Of a stretch of 64,000 nt of DNA, positions 26,540 to 36,000 are shown piece by piece. The notes under the pieces are model-generated. The model was not told the DNA's origin. It did not search any database and saw nothing but the letters and a program-made list of their open reading frames with translations. Position numbers and translations under genes: made by a program. The DNA is taken from assembly GCF_008312935.1 (NCBI RefSeq), contig NZ_VSZO01000014.1, positions 248,001 to 312,000 of the forward strand, written 5' to 3'. Within the stretch, counting starts at the first letter, position 1. Each line of letters begins with the position of its first letter. Origin of the DNA: Roseiconus lacunae. GTDB lineage: Bacteria > Planctomycetota > Planctomycetia > Pirellulales > Pirellulaceae.

Positions 26540-27544
26540 TTAGGCCGGCGCCGGCTCTGCGGCGGCGCGATCGCTGGATTCTCGAAATAATTCAGCGATC
26601 ACATCCTCAAGCGGCGGGTCCTCGACAGCGACATCCTCGATCGGGTGTTCTGACAGCAGCCGGGACAGCGTGCGCGGCACTTCGGCTCTTTCGACACGCA
26701 GCTTAACTTTTGGCCAGGTTTCTGAGAGCAACTCGCCCAAGTTCCCGGTCTCGACGTGATGGTTCTCCGGAAATTGAACGGTGATGATCTTGTATCCGGA
26801 AAACTTGTCAATGATCCCGGCCAGCGATCCGTCGTACTGAATCTGACCACGGGCGATGACGACGACACGTTTGCAAAGGGCGGCGACGTCTTTCATGTAG
26901 TGACTGGTCAGCAGAATCGTGATCTTGCGTTTTTCTTGATAGTACCGCAGGAATTGCTGAATGTTGTGCTGGGCGATCACATCCAGCCCGATCGTCGGTT
27001 CATCAAGAAACAGCACGTCGGGGCTGTGCAGGAGCGCCGCGATCAATTCCATTTTCATCCGTTCGCCGAGCGACAACTCACGCACCGGTTGTTTCAGTAG
27101 CGGTCGGACTTCCAGCAGATCTGTCAATTCGTCGAGCGTCGCACGGAATTGCTCGACTGGGATGCCATAGATCTGCTGCTGCAATCGAAACGACTCTTGG
27201 GCAGGCAGGTCCCACCACAATTGATTTTTCTGCCCCATGACAAGTGCGAAGCGTCGGCGATAAGCATTCTTTCGCTGCCAGGGGACGTACCCCATGACCG
27301 TTGCGGTGCCGCCGGTGGGATCGATCACGCCGCTAAGCAGTTTCAGCGTGGTGGTCTTACCGGCACCGTTGGGGCCCAAAAAGGCAACGAACTCCCCGGT
27401 TTCCACTTTCAAATCAATCCCGCGAACCGCATGGACCTCCTCGTATTCGCGATGAAACAGTCCACGAATACTTTCCCGAAGGCCCTCGCCCTTGCGATAG
27501 ACACGATACGACTTGGCCAGGTTTTGAGCTTCGATGATCGACAT
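26540..27544 (-). CDS. ABC transporter ATP-binding protein, ABC-2 type
   Basis: A 334-residue ATPase with Walker A at residues 57-65 (GPNGAGKTT), signature [11 protein letters not shown], Walker [13 protein letters not shown] and the H-loop LLTSHYMKD. The N-terminal extension ([16 protein letters not shown]) and long C-terminal domain match the ABC-2 exporter class that normally neighbours two membrane subunits. None is present here, so the permeases must be elsewhere. The start at 27544 is chosen because [15 protein letters not shown] is a canonical ABC start; a longer frame begins at 27670 and would overlap ispF. Confidence 0.9.
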   Translation of the reverse strand: MSIIEAQNLAKSYRVYRKGEGLRESIRGLFHREYEEVHAVRGIDLKVETGEFVAFLGPNGAGKTTTLKLLSGVIDPTGGTATVMGYVPWQRKNAYRRRFALVMGQKNQLWWDLPAQESFRLQQQIYGIPVEQFRATLDELTDLLEVRPLLKQPVRELSLGERMKMELIAALLHSPDVLFLDEPTIGLDVIAQHNIQQFLRYYQEKRKITILLTSHYMKDVAALCKRVVVIARGQIQYDGSLAGIIDKFSGYKIITVQFPENHHVETGNLGELLSETWPKVKLRVERAEVPRTLSRLLSEHPIEDVAVEDPPLEDVIAELFRESSDRAAAEPAPA

Positions 27545-27677
27545 GAATGGTCCGTGCCATTGGGATCGGCGTTGTGAATCGGTATTGTAATGGCCAGAAC
27601 TAAATTCTGACGACCATGCATGAAACGGAAATCTCGTCGTCGCCCTCTCCATGCCATCACGGCGGACCAATCAGCCA

Positions 27678-28184
27678 ATGAGCAGCCAGGAAGTCAGCTT
27701 GCCAGACATTCGAATCGGGCTCGGCTACGATTCACACCGACTTGAACAAGGCGGCCCGCTGCGAATCGGTGGGGTCGATATCCCCGCCAAGGTCCACGCG
27801 GTCGGCCATAGCGACGCCGACGTTCTGCTGCACTCGATCACCGATGCCCTGCTGGGGGCGATCTGCGACTCCGACATCGGCCGGCTGTTTCCCGACGACC
27901 AGGACGTCAACAAAGGTCGTGACAGCCGCGACTTCCTTCTCGAAGCCTTTTCCAGGGTTCGCAAGCGAGGATACTCCGTCGTCAACCTGGACGGAGTGAT
28001 CTTGGTCGAACGCCCCAAGATGGCCCCCCACATCGATACGATGCGCCAGACCGTGGCGGAGCTATTGGAGATGGCGCCCGATCGTGTCAGCTTCAAAGCA
28101 AAGACCGGCGAAGGCGTCGGCGAAATCGGCACCGGTCAGTCGATCGCGACCCGCGTCGTGGTACTGATCGCGGCATTGCCTTAA
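27678..28184 (+). CDS. ispF: 2-C-methyl-D-erythritol 2,4-cyclodiphosphate synthase
   Basis: A 168-residue enzyme of the MEP isoprenoid pathway that cyclises CDP-ME 2-phosphate, releasing CMP. It has the metal-binding GYDSHRL and VGHSDADVLLHSITDALLGA motifs, SDIGRLFPD and the C-terminal KTGEGVGEIG segment. The length fits the family. ATG 27678 is placed just before RIGLGYDSHR; an ATG at 27651 would add nine residues. It is divergent from the ABC ATPase gene. Confidence 0.96.
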   Translation: MSSQEVSLPDIRIGLGYDSHRLEQGGPLRIGGVDIPAKVHAVGHSDADVLLHSITDALLGAICDSDIGRLFPDDQDVNKGRDSRDFLLEAFSRVRKRGYSVVNLDGVILVERPKMAPHIDTMRQTVAELLEMAPDRVSFKAKTGEGVGEIGTGQSIATRVVVLIAALP

Positions 28185-28469
28185 TCGCCAATTCATCGAT
28201 GCTGATAAAGAGCTTGCTTCTCTAGCCCCCCAACGTTCAGGAAAACCGAACGGGAACACATCAATCACTCGTCGTGCCCAAGAGGTCCTCCAGTCGGCAA
28301 CCACTCATTCGAGAGGGGGCAACGGAATATTTCCCAAACGCAGCTCCACGGCTTCGCTGTGCGCGATGGGTAGGTGTTTTCAAATTTTGTCTCCACCTGC
28401 GTTCTTCACCACCGAGGTCGAAATGACTCCCGCCGACTTCCCCTAAACTCCCGGAAGAACACGATTGTC

Positions 28470-29489
28470 TTAACGCTCTTTTGCCGGGACTCCATCGATT
28501 GGCGAACAGAGCTGGAGCAAACGGTTGTCCTGATCAAGAATCTTTGTAACAAAAAGCTCATCATCGAGTGGCTCGTTAACTTTGATCCAACTGAAGTCAG
28601 CGATCAGCGTCGAAGTGCCCAAGACCTTGTTAGAATTCACCTCTTTGCTTTCAACTTTTTCACGCACTATTTTATCTGGTAGTTGAATCCCATGGTGCAA
28701 GGAAAAAAAATACGATTCCTTCCAAGTCATGACGCGTTCACCATTTTGCTGCGTGAAAAATTCAACTACTGACCTTGGTACCATATTCTGTCGGTCAAAT
28801 GTAACGCGACGGTCTCTTAATTTAGTATCTTTGACTTCAATAAAGACGCGACTCTCATCCAGTTGAATTTTCTTGATATTCGCTTTTAATCGTCGTCGTT
28901 CTGCAGATCGCTTTTCATCACTTTGAAGACGAAACGAAGCAGGGAATCTGTATAGACCGATATTCTCAATGTCAGGGGTGTTGTACAGATTGCTGAATCC
29001 TCCCTCCATACTGGTGCTGGCCATGCGGAGATCAGGTCGTAGCCGAAGCGATGTGGCTCCATTAAAGCTAGCGCCCGCAATCAGCTGATCAGTCCTTCGC
29101 GCCTCGACATCTTTCTTAGGCCGAACCCAGCTATCGGTCGTCGAACGCTCGACGGCCAAGTATCGTTGGCTTCCGTGGTCGAACAACATCCGGACATACG
29201 TTACGGTCTGGACTATCGGTGCCTTGTCGCTAACCCATGACGAATCCATCTGTATAAGAACGTCGTAACTTTCCAGCGCTTGAAGGTTTGACGCGTAGCC
29301 TGACAGAATTGACTCTACCTCTTCGCGACGGTCATCGTCGTAATCAAACCTGTCTGCTTGGCCATGGGCGACCAGCGGCCACGCAGCTGCAACGAAGAAA
29401 CTGAGCAATCCACCGAGCCATTTGGTGAGATTCCTCGGAGATGAGAAGCGGAAAAACTGCGTCTTGATGTAGCTTGCTGTCGGTATCAC
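28470..29489 (-). CDS. Exported protein of unknown function
   Basis: A 339-residue protein with an N-terminal hydrophobic segment (WLGGLLSFFVAAAWPLVAHG) and a mature part rich in beta strands (YDVLIQMDSSWVSDKAPIVQ, VTFDRQNMVPRSVVEFFT), loosely like outer-membrane lipoprotein carrier folds. No firm family call. I place the start at GTG 29489, which overlaps the upstream TGA (GTGA) with GGAG ahead of it; another GTG at 29507 is possible. It is the third gene of the DUF1573 cassette, which is visibly more AT-rich than its neighbours. Confidence 0.65.
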   Translation of the reverse strand: MIPTASYIKTQFFRFSSPRNLTKWLGGLLSFFVAAAWPLVAHGQADRFDYDDDRREEVESILSGYASNLQALESYDVLIQMDSSWVSDKAPIVQTVTYVRMLFDHGSQRYLAVERSTTDSWVRPKKDVEARRTDQLIAGASFNGATSLRLRPDLRMASTSMEGGFSNLYNTPDIENIGLYRFPASFRLQSDEKRSAERRRLKANIKKIQLDESRVFIEVKDTKLRDRRVTFDRQNMVPRSVVEFFTQQNGERVMTWKESYFFSLHHGIQLPDKIVREKVESKEVNSNKVLGTSTLIADFSWIKVNEPLDDELFVTKILDQDNRLLQLCSPIDGVPAKER

Positions 29490-29914
29490 GGCTGACAATC
29501 TCCACACTCATTGCCAGTCAAAACGACCTTCGGGAACGGAAAGGTAAGCACTGATGTCGAAAAGTCGGATCTGCATTTATTGTAAGGACTACACAACTTG
29601 CATTCTGTCATCATGATACAATCCGTCTCGTAGTTCCAGTCATTCGTGTAGTCGTCCTTTCCGCATTCACCAGGCGGTGGTGTGAGCGGGTAGTCAACTT
29701 GCGAAACAGGGTGGTAGAACGTCGAAAATGTCCCGGAAGGGCATTCCCACTCCATCCCTTCGTCACAAGGGAAATCGACGCAAGTGGTATTGGGGATTCC
29801 AATCACACTTTCCATATCCTCACAGGTCGGTCGGTAGATGTAGTAGCAGTCCGCCAAGGCGTTTGTTGTCATCAATACGCAAAAAAACGTACCGGCATAC
29901 AGGGTTCTGAACAT
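29486..29914 (-). CDS. Secreted 12-cysteine protein
   Basis: A 142-residue protein with a signal peptide (MFRTLYAGTFFCVLMTTNA, cleavage near ALA-DC). The mature 118 residues hold twelve cysteines, including TTCVDFPC, MEWECPSG, CIMMTECKLCSPYNKC and ECGDC, consistent with six disulfides and a compact exported domain. There is no family match I recognise. ATG 29914 starts 11 bases after the DUF1573 stop; a longer frame from 30010 would overlap that gene and lacks a leader. Translation of the next gene appears coupled. Confidence 0.65.
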   Translation of the reverse strand: MFRTLYAGTFFCVLMTTNALADCYYIYRPTCEDMESVIGIPNTTCVDFPCDEGMEWECPSGTFSTFYHPVSQVDYPLTPPPGECGKDDYTNDWNYETDCIMMTECKLCSPYNKCRSDFSTSVLTFPFPKVVLTGNECGDCQP

Positions 29915-29925
29915 TTGAAACGGCC

Positions 29926-31017
29926 TCAAGGGGTTGGAGGATTCGCAATGCTGGAAAAATGAACTCGCGAAGACAAGCCTACAACGCGAGAGGCGGTGAC
30001 GATGTGCCATGAAATTTCTGTTCCGGCATCAGCAACCTCCGCAGGAACGGCCAGCTTCTCTCGATCGCAATTGACATGCAGTCGGTAAATACCTTTCCCG
30101 ATTCTGGTGCATTTGACAGCGAGTTTCAGTTCGCCCAATTTCGCGCTAACATTCGGCGGGCGATCGTTCGCTGGACGATCTTTCTCGTCGTGCAAATGAA
30201 GGATTCCATCCGCCCCGATCTTCTCATCGTTTCCACGGAAGATAAGTGTCCGAGGCGAGAGCTCGATGTCCTTTGCTTGATAAAACACCAGCGACATATG
30301 ATCAACTGTTTCACCAGCGTCATTCATCGCATTAAGAGTGGTAAAAAAACCTTTCCTTGGAAGAAAAAGCGGTTCAACATCAATGATTACTTGCCACCCT
30401 GAATCTGCTGGAGCCAATTTGGCAGACACGCCATCGTTCGATGGTGACATCTCGAAAGAAACTTGTTTTGGTAGCGTTGGGGGTGTTAGAAAGAAGGGGA
30501 CCGCTAGCTGCTGTCTCTTGACGTCAGCATTGATCTCCTGAGATACCATCTCTTTGCCGAATGCGACCATCCCAGCCAGTCGATAACGAACCGCTAACGT
30601 GATATCGTGCCGGTCGCCGCGTCCCGAGACCAGTCGTATCTGAAATGCCTGTTCCGCGTTGCGACGAATCATCTGGGTGTTCAGGGCAAGCTCCAAGCGA
30701 ACGGTCGCCCCAGCAGCTATCGTGTCCTTATCGAAGCTTACCGAAGTGCATCCGCAACTTGCCTTCAGATCTTTTACGGGGAAATCGAGATCAAAATTGT
30801 TAATTAAGTCAATGTGAACGTTTCCTTTCATGCCGATTGGCAGTTCACCCAGGTCAACCTTCACATGGTACAAGCCCTGGCTGAGCTGCTTTAAGACGAC
30901 TTCGTGGGTGGTCTCGAAACCTAGCTTCTTTTCGTCGGCTAGCGAACTTACCCCTACCGTAAGTAGTGGCAGCATCACAGCCAATCTGTTCAGTATTTCC
31001 AAGGCCGTACTCAGCAT
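29926..31017 (-). CDS. DUF1573 domain exported protein
   Basis: A 363-residue protein with an N-terminal signal peptide (AVMLPLLTVGVSSLA). Residues about 50-115 carry the DUF1573 beta-sandwich with the hallmark SCGCTSVSFD and AGATVRLELALNT. The following 240 residues are predicted beta-rich domains of unknown role. DUF1573 proteins are Ig-like exported proteins expanded in planctomycetes and Bacteroidetes. ATG at 31017; a TTG at 31020 is one codon earlier. It heads a three-gene exported cassette. Confidence 0.8.
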   Translation of the reverse strand: MLSTALEILNRLAVMLPLLTVGVSSLADEKKLGFETTHEVVLKQLSQGLYHVKVDLGELPIGMKGNVHIDLINNFDLDFPVKDLKASCGCTSVSFDKDTIAAGATVRLELALNTQMIRRNAEQAFQIRLVSGRGDRHDITLAVRYRLAGMVAFGKEMVSQEINADVKRQQLAVPFFLTPPTLPKQVSFEMSPSNDGVSAKLAPADSGWQVIIDVEPLFLPRKGFFTTLNAMNDAGETVDHMSLVFYQAKDIELSPRTLIFRGNDEKIGADGILHLHDEKDRPANDRPPNVSAKLGELKLAVKCTRIGKGIYRLHVNCDREKLAVPAEVADAGTEISWHIVTASRVVGLSSRVHFSSIANPPTP

Positions 31018-31695
31018 CAAACCGCCTCAAAATGTAGAGGTGCAAAAGCTTTTAGTGCCTGTTAACTAACAATTCTGGCCGTGGCCCAGCAGGTGGCTCA
31101 GTGTAGCCCTGCAGAGGGCTGTAGGGTACGCCCTTGGATGTTGGAATTCAAAGCTTCAAAGCAACTCGAATTAAACCTGGTAACAAGAAAGCATCGGTTT
31201 CCTACCTTTGTTAGACGAGAACTGCCTCTCGCCTTGACATGGACACTTGGTTTGCGGGCAATCTAGGTACGTGAACAGAAATCATTCAGCAAAGCGGTGC
31301 AGAGACGGCGTGTAGTTCACTTCACCAAGTCCTACAAGCTTCGTCGTTAAGGTGCGCAAGAGTGTTATAAACCGTTCCCAAGCATCTGCGGGCATTAGTT
31401 GATATTTTAGATTCTTGCACCACCGGTCGATTGCATTTGAGTTCCCGGCTTTAGGGTGGACGGTTATAGACAAGCAAGCCTCGCTCCCCCGACGCATCGG
31501 CTGATGCCCTGAATGCCCGGCTCCCTGGTGTGAAAGGACACATCGTCCAGGTTCATCAACGTTGCCTGGTCGATTTCATGTGGTCAACAGGCATGATCTT
31601 ATCTGATTGGCTCCAGGTTTTCGCTTTGAAGGTTCTCGAGGTTTGGTGAACGAGAATCTCTTATTCTGACGCGTAATACTTTCCCGCCGCAGGGA
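31018..31695. other. Non-coding interval with a possible gene remnant
   Basis: No convincing gene is seen in 678 bases. The minus-strand frame 31497-31282 (71 residues, RWCKNLKYQLMPADAWERF) has the feel of the end of an enzyme or transposase, but has no upstream continuation and no start context. The DUF1573 cassette promoter is expected near 31018-31100. Confidence 0.3.
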
Positions 31696-32313
31696 TCAGC
31701 GTGAGCTCTTTCTCCAGGCTCGCATTTCGTTGGGGCCGATGAACATCAATAGCATCGCTTCGTTTGCCGCATAGCGATCAAAGACGTCTTCGTGGAACTG
31801 ATCTTCGCCCGGCCACGGATAGGAGTACATCAACCCAAAGTCCTCGAGGTCGACTCCCCAAATCTCGTACGGGTTTTCTCCCGAATGCCCGACCGAGGGC
31901 AAGGTCGAATCGAACGCCAAGTCCTCCGCACCGGGCGGCAAGAAATCACCGTGGAAAAGCTCGACCGTCGCCGGCCAGTCACTCAGTGTCTGCCGTGCTT
32001 GGACGATCAAATCAGGATGGGATTCCACCCCGTAGGATGCCAAGCCGAGTGAGTCGGCAAGGCAAGCGACGGTCGCAAATCCGCATCCCCACTCCAAGAA
32101 CCCACGGTTGATCGGTCGGTGCTTCTCAAGCAACCAAGTCAGTGTTTGGTAAACGAGTTCGTAGTCGGCGGCGACAAACTGCGCCGCGTGATGCTGATTC
32201 CAGCAATCTTGGAACGCCTCGATGCGTTGGTGCATCTGGCGAAGTTTTTTCGCGATTGCCGAATCGACCGGACGTGTGTTGATGTGCGACGGCAATTCGA
32301 TGGGCGTCAACAT
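31696..32313 (-). CDS. SAM-dependent methyltransferase-like protein
   Basis: A 205-residue protein with a Rossmann-type SAM motif GFLEWGCGFATVACLADSLG at about residues 72-90, then GVESHPDLIVQARQTL, and an acidic catalytic-like end (YSYPWPGEDQF). A long helical N-terminus (KKLRQMHQRIEAFQDCWNQ) precedes it. The substrate is unknown. It is monocistronic on the minus strand; 166 bases separate it from the divergent response-regulator gene. Confidence 0.75.
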   Translation of the reverse strand: MLTPIELPSHINTRPVDSAIAKKLRQMHQRIEAFQDCWNQHHAAQFVAADYELVYQTLTWLLEKHRPINRGFLEWGCGFATVACLADSLGLASYGVESHPDLIVQARQTLSDWPATVELFHGDFLPPGAEDLAFDSTLPSVGHSGENPYEIWGVDLEDFGLMYSYPWPGEDQFHEDVFDRYAANEAMLLMFIGPNEMRAWRKSSR

Positions 32314-32479
32314 GCGGGAACTTTCGCGATACAGGGGGTGAAGTCAACGCAGTTGAAACGACCGAGAGATCAAAAGCGCAGGCCAATCGGCCAATTGACG
32401 TCGCGACGCAACATCGCCGCACATCGCATCGCCGAAGAAGTTATCATTGAAGCATCCGATCGCCGGAGTGAAAGCCCCC

Positions 32480-33367
32480 ATGTGCCGTGTCTTAGTCGTT
32501 GATGATAGTGCCACCCAAATGACGTTGATGACGTCAATCTTGCGCGGCCGAGAGTTTGATGTCGATACCGCGTCCGACGGTGCCGAAGCGATCGGGCGTG
32601 TCGCCAAGCGGGCGCCGGACCTCATCGTCACAGACATGCAAATGCCGGAAGTCAACGGCGTTGAATTGATTCGCAGAATGCGTTCCGAAGCGCCGATGGT
32701 TCCTTCGATCTTGGTGACCGCGTTCGGTACCGAAGGACTGGCCGCCGAAGCGCTCGGCGTCGGCGCTTGCAACTATATCTCGAAAGATCATTTGGGCGTT
32801 TTGCTTCCCGACACCGTCCATCGCATGTGTCAGCTTTTACAAGCGAACCGAGAGTCGCTCTATTTAAAAGCGGCCCTCTCACGACGCACGTTCGAATTTG
32901 TTCTCGATAGCTCGATCGAACGCTTGACGCCTTGCGTTTGTTTGTTGACGCGGATGCTTGCCGCGATGAATGTCTTGCACACGGTGGATCGATTGCGAAT
33001 TGCCGAGGCGATTCACTACACGCTGCTGCACTGCATCGTTCACGGGAACTGTGGCGAGCCTCTCTGCGAGAAACCCTACTCGATCGCGGACGCCATGGAA
33101 TTGGTCTCCGCGCGTCGCCGGGAGGCAGGCGAAGCGTCCGGCGACCGCTGCGTGACCCTTCGCGTTTCGGTCAAATCCAGCGAGGTCGAATTTCTAATCG
33201 GTTTTGACGGCGATGGGCCTTCGATCCGGCAGTCCCCGATGCCGGGAACACCGCAAAGTTTCGCCGACGAACGCGGACGTGGGATGCTGTTGCTAACCAG
33301 CGTGATGGACCAATTATTCATCGATCCGGTGACGCTGGACCTGCGTCTGACGAAGTACCTCGATTAA
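32480..33367 (+). CDS. Response regulator with HATPase (RsbW-like) output domain
   Basis: A 295-residue protein: a receiver domain at residues 1-120 with phospho-acceptor Asp52 (LIVTDMQMPEVNG) and the Lys motif SKDHLG, a helical linker, and a GHKL ATPase domain at about 165-295 of the anti-sigma-factor kinase type (RIAEAIHYTLLHCIVHGN, then GDGPSI and RGRGMLLLTSVMD). Such proteins can control sigma factors by partner phosphorylation. The ATG at 32480 leads straight into the receiver domain; a TTG at 32447 would add 11 residues. No sigma factor lies nearby. Confidence 0.85.
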   Translation: MCRVLVVDDSATQMTLMTSILRGREFDVDTASDGAEAIGRVAKRAPDLIVTDMQMPEVNGVELIRRMRSEAPMVPSILVTAFGTEGLAAEALGVGACNYISKDHLGVLLPDTVHRMCQLLQANRESLYLKAALSRRTFEFVLDSSIERLTPCVCLLTRMLAAMNVLHTVDRLRIAEAIHYTLLHCIVHGNCGEPLCEKPYSIADAMELVSARRREAGEASGDRCVTLRVSVKSSEVEFLIGFDGDGPSIRQSPMPGTPQSFADERGRGMLLLTSVMDQLFIDPVTLDLRLTKYLD

Positions 33368-33761
33368 TTTTCGCGGTCAGCCTCGCTGCTTCGTTCCATT
33401 GGAAAAGACGGATTCGAGTCATCAGCCGACGGGCATTAGCCTCGGTTGTTGTACCGAAACCGTGGCTGACGCCATGCGGTTGATCCTTACATCGAGTTGG
33501 AACGAAGCACGAAGATCGAAAGGCGGCAATAGAAAATCTTTAGGTCGCTTGGGGCCAGAGTTTCGTTCCCGATGGATGACTGGTTGAGCGACCGATACGT
33601 TCGACGCGGTTTTGACACGACATCCGGCGACAGCGAACCAGACGAACCTTAATGCCGTGCCGACACCGATGCCTTGAAAAGGGGCGCGACGTTAAGCTAT
33701 ACGATTCGATTGGGACGCCGAGACGCTCCGTTTTACTTACAAAGGATTTTGAAGCTTCACG
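33368..33761. other. Interval with a full copy of the dispersed palindrome
   Basis: This 394-base interval holds a near-complete copy of the dispersed inverted repeat at 33418-33486 (ATCAGCCGACGGGC, then CGTGGCTGACGCC and GCGGTTGATC). Nothing else is identified except a possible purine-rich site AAAGGAT near 33741 ahead of the acyl-AMP ligase gene. Confidence 0.5.
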
Positions 33762-35933
33762 ATGGACACGAAGACGCTACCGGAGTGCGTGCGCAGGATG
33801 GCCGAAAGCCAGGGGGATCGATTGGCGATCACGTTCTTGACCGAACTGTCGCTTGCCCAGCAGCAGCCGCCCGACGAAGTCACCTACGCGGAGCTTTATG
33901 AGCGTTCGCTGTCTGTCGCCGCAGCCCTCCGGGAACTCACACCGCAACCAGAAAGCCAATCGGACGCCCCCGTTCAGCCCCGAGCCGCGTTGCTTTTTCC
34001 TCCCGGCATCGACAGTGTGATCGCATTCTTGGGAACCCAGCTCGCCGGCTGGATTCCCGTCCCCAGTTCGTTTCCTCGGCCGCATCGCGAAATCCCGCGA
34101 CTGAATGCGTCGGCCAAAGATTGCCAACCGTCGGTGCTGCTGTCCGATCAATCCAGCCTCGAAACGCTCGCCATCGACAAGCTTGACGAAAGCCTTCGCA
34201 AAGTTCCGCACCTCGCGATCGACCAACTTGTTGTTCCGGTAGGACGTTCGCAGACAGCCGAGGTCGTTTCGCCACATGCGACCTCCGGTGACGCGATCGC
34301 GTTGTTGCAGTACACCAGTGGCAGCACCAGCGCCGCCCGAGGCGTGGTGCTCAAGCATCGGCACGTGATGTCAAATCTTGAATCGATCCGGCGTGGCTTC
34401 GGTTTGCGATTCGCATCCGACCAACCCGAGGCGGATGGTAGCTCAGCTTACGAAGTCGGCGTGTTCTGGTTGCCGTTTTACCACGACATGGGATTGATCG
34501 GCGGCATCCTCGCCCCGCTCTACTCCGGCGTTCATGCCGTGCTGATGAGTCCGCGTAGCTTTCTTTCTCGACCGATCCGCTGGCTGCAAGCGATCAGCGA
34601 TTATAGGGCGACGATTTCCGGGGCCCCTAATTTCGCCTATCAACTTGCGGTCGATCGAATTCCATCCGGCAAGGCAAACGCGATCGACTTGAGTTGTCTT
34701 CGGCTGGCGTTTTGTGGTGCCGAGCCGATTCAGTCGCGGACCCTGGATGACTTTGCCAAGCAGTTCGCCGCGAACGGATTTCGATCGTCGGCATTTTATC
34801 CATGTTACGGCTTGGCGGAGGCGACGCTGTTGGTCACCGGATCGCAGCTCGACCAAGCCCCGACGGTCCTCTCGCTACGACGTTCTGATTTTCAGCAAAA
34901 CCACATCGAACCATTGACCGCAGACCAAGCGGTCCGGATCAGTCGCCGCGACCGCGTCGAGTTGGTCAGTTGTGGCCAATCAGTTTGGAATACTGATCTA
35001 GTGATCGTTGACCCCGATACCTCGACGCGGTTACCGGACCGAACGGTAGGTGAGATCTGGGTTCGGGGAGGTAGCATCGCCGAAGGATACTGGAGCGGTG
35101 GACACGGCCGGTTTGACGCAACGACGGCCGACGGCCAGTCCGGTTTCTGCCGTTCCGGTGACCTTGGGTTTCTCCACGACGGTAACCTTTATGTCACCGG
35201 ACGACGCAAGGAAATGATCGTCCTGCGCGGACGGAACCTCTATCCACAAGACATCGAAGCGACGGTTCGGCAAACACTCGAACAGGTCTTTGCGGGATCG
35301 GACAACGTCAACGCTTCTGACTTGGCGATGTGTCGGGCGGCGGCATTTGCGGTTAGCGGTCATCGAGGCGAAGTCCTTGCGATCGTCGCGGAAGTCCCGC
35401 GGCAGGTTGACCAAGATCACGCGCTTGCGGATCTTTCACGGCAGATTCGGCATCACGTGATTGATGTTCACGACACCGACCCGCATCACATTTGGCTCAC
35501 GCGACCGGCGACGATTAATGTCACGACGAGCGGCAAAACTCGACGCGTCGATTGTCGGCAAGCGTTCCTATCGGGTGACATTCTAACGCGCTATCGTTTT
35601 GATCGTTCCGCTTCCGGCGAACAAACCCCGATCGCGTTTCCCGAGTTACCGCGAAACCCTCGACCGAACGATCAGCCCGAGTTGCAACAAAGAATCGAAA
35701 CCTGGATGGCGGAGTGGTTGGTCGCCCGTGCCGGCATCGACCCAAGCGAATTCACTCGCCAGCGTCCGCTTAGCGAGTTCGGCCTGGACAGTCTTTCCGC
35801 CGTTGAACTCAGTGGAGAAACAGAGGACTGGACCGGCGTCGCGCTCTCTCCGGATGTCGCGACCGATAATCCGTCCGTCGCCTCGCTCAGTCGTTTTATC
35901 TCCGAACAATATGTTGCCAATCGAGGCATCTGA
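33762..35933 (+). CDS. Fatty acyl-AMP ligase fused to an acyl carrier protein
   Basis: A 723-residue protein. Residues 1-590 are an adenylate-forming enzyme of the FAAL class: LQYTSGSTSAARGVVL (motif A3), PFYHDMGLIGG, SAFYPCYGLAEATLLVTG, CRSGDLGFLHDGNLYVTGRR and GRNLYPQDIE. The FAAL-typical sequences suggest activation of a fatty acid as acyl-AMP. Residues about 645-720 are a carrier domain with phosphopantetheine Ser677 (FGLDSL). Activated acyl chains would be loaded onto this domain for a lipid or polyketide-type product, but no condensing enzyme is adjacent. A 28-bp tandem duplication forms the stop codon. Confidence 0.9.
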   Translation: MDTKTLPECVRRMAESQGDRLAITFLTELSLAQQQPPDEVTYAELYERSLSVAAALRELTPQPESQSDAPVQPRAALLFPPGIDSVIAFLGTQLAGWIPVPSSFPRPHREIPRLNASAKDCQPSVLLSDQSSLETLAIDKLDESLRKVPHLAIDQLVVPVGRSQTAEVVSPHATSGDAIALLQYTSGSTSAARGVVLKHRHVMSNLESIRRGFGLRFASDQPEADGSSAYEVGVFWLPFYHDMGLIGGILAPLYSGVHAVLMSPRSFLSRPIRWLQAISDYRATISGAPNFAYQLAVDRIPSGKANAIDLSCLRLAFCGAEPIQSRTLDDFAKQFAANGFRSSAFYPCYGLAEATLLVTGSQLDQAPTVLSLRRSDFQQNHIEPLTADQAVRISRRDRVELVSCGQSVWNTDLVIVDPDTSTRLPDRTVGEIWVRGGSIAEGYWSGGHGRFDATTADGQSGFCRSGDLGFLHDGNLYVTGRRKEMIVLRGRNLYPQDIEATVRQTLEQVFAGSDNVNASDLAMCRAAAFAVSGHRGEVLAIVAEVPRQVDQDHALADLSRQIRHHVIDVHDTDPHHIWLTRPATINVTTSGKTRRVDCRQAFLSGDILTRYRFDRSASGEQTPIAFPELPRNPRPNDQPELQQRIETWMAEWLVARAGIDPSEFTRQRPLSEFGLDSLSAVELSGETEDWTGVALSPDVATDNPSVASLSRFISEQYVANRGI

Positions 35934-35959
35934 ACAATATGTCGCCAATCGAGGCATGC
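35904..35959 (+). repeat. 28-bp tandem duplication at the end of the acyl-AMP ligase gene
   Basis: Copies at 35904-35931 and 35932-35959 match at 25 of 28 positions (GAACAATATG and GCCAATCGAGGCAT shared). The junction supplies the TGA stop of the gene. Because 28 is not a multiple of three, the second copy is out of frame. Confidence 0.85.
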
Positions 35960-36000
35960 AAGTCCGGCTTGCGAGCACCGTGACGCGCGAGAAATGCGGT

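Noticed and set aside
31282-31497. A 71-residue minus-strand frame
   Set aside because: Some protein-like residues, but no start context, domain or continuation. Kept only as a possible remnant in the interval note.
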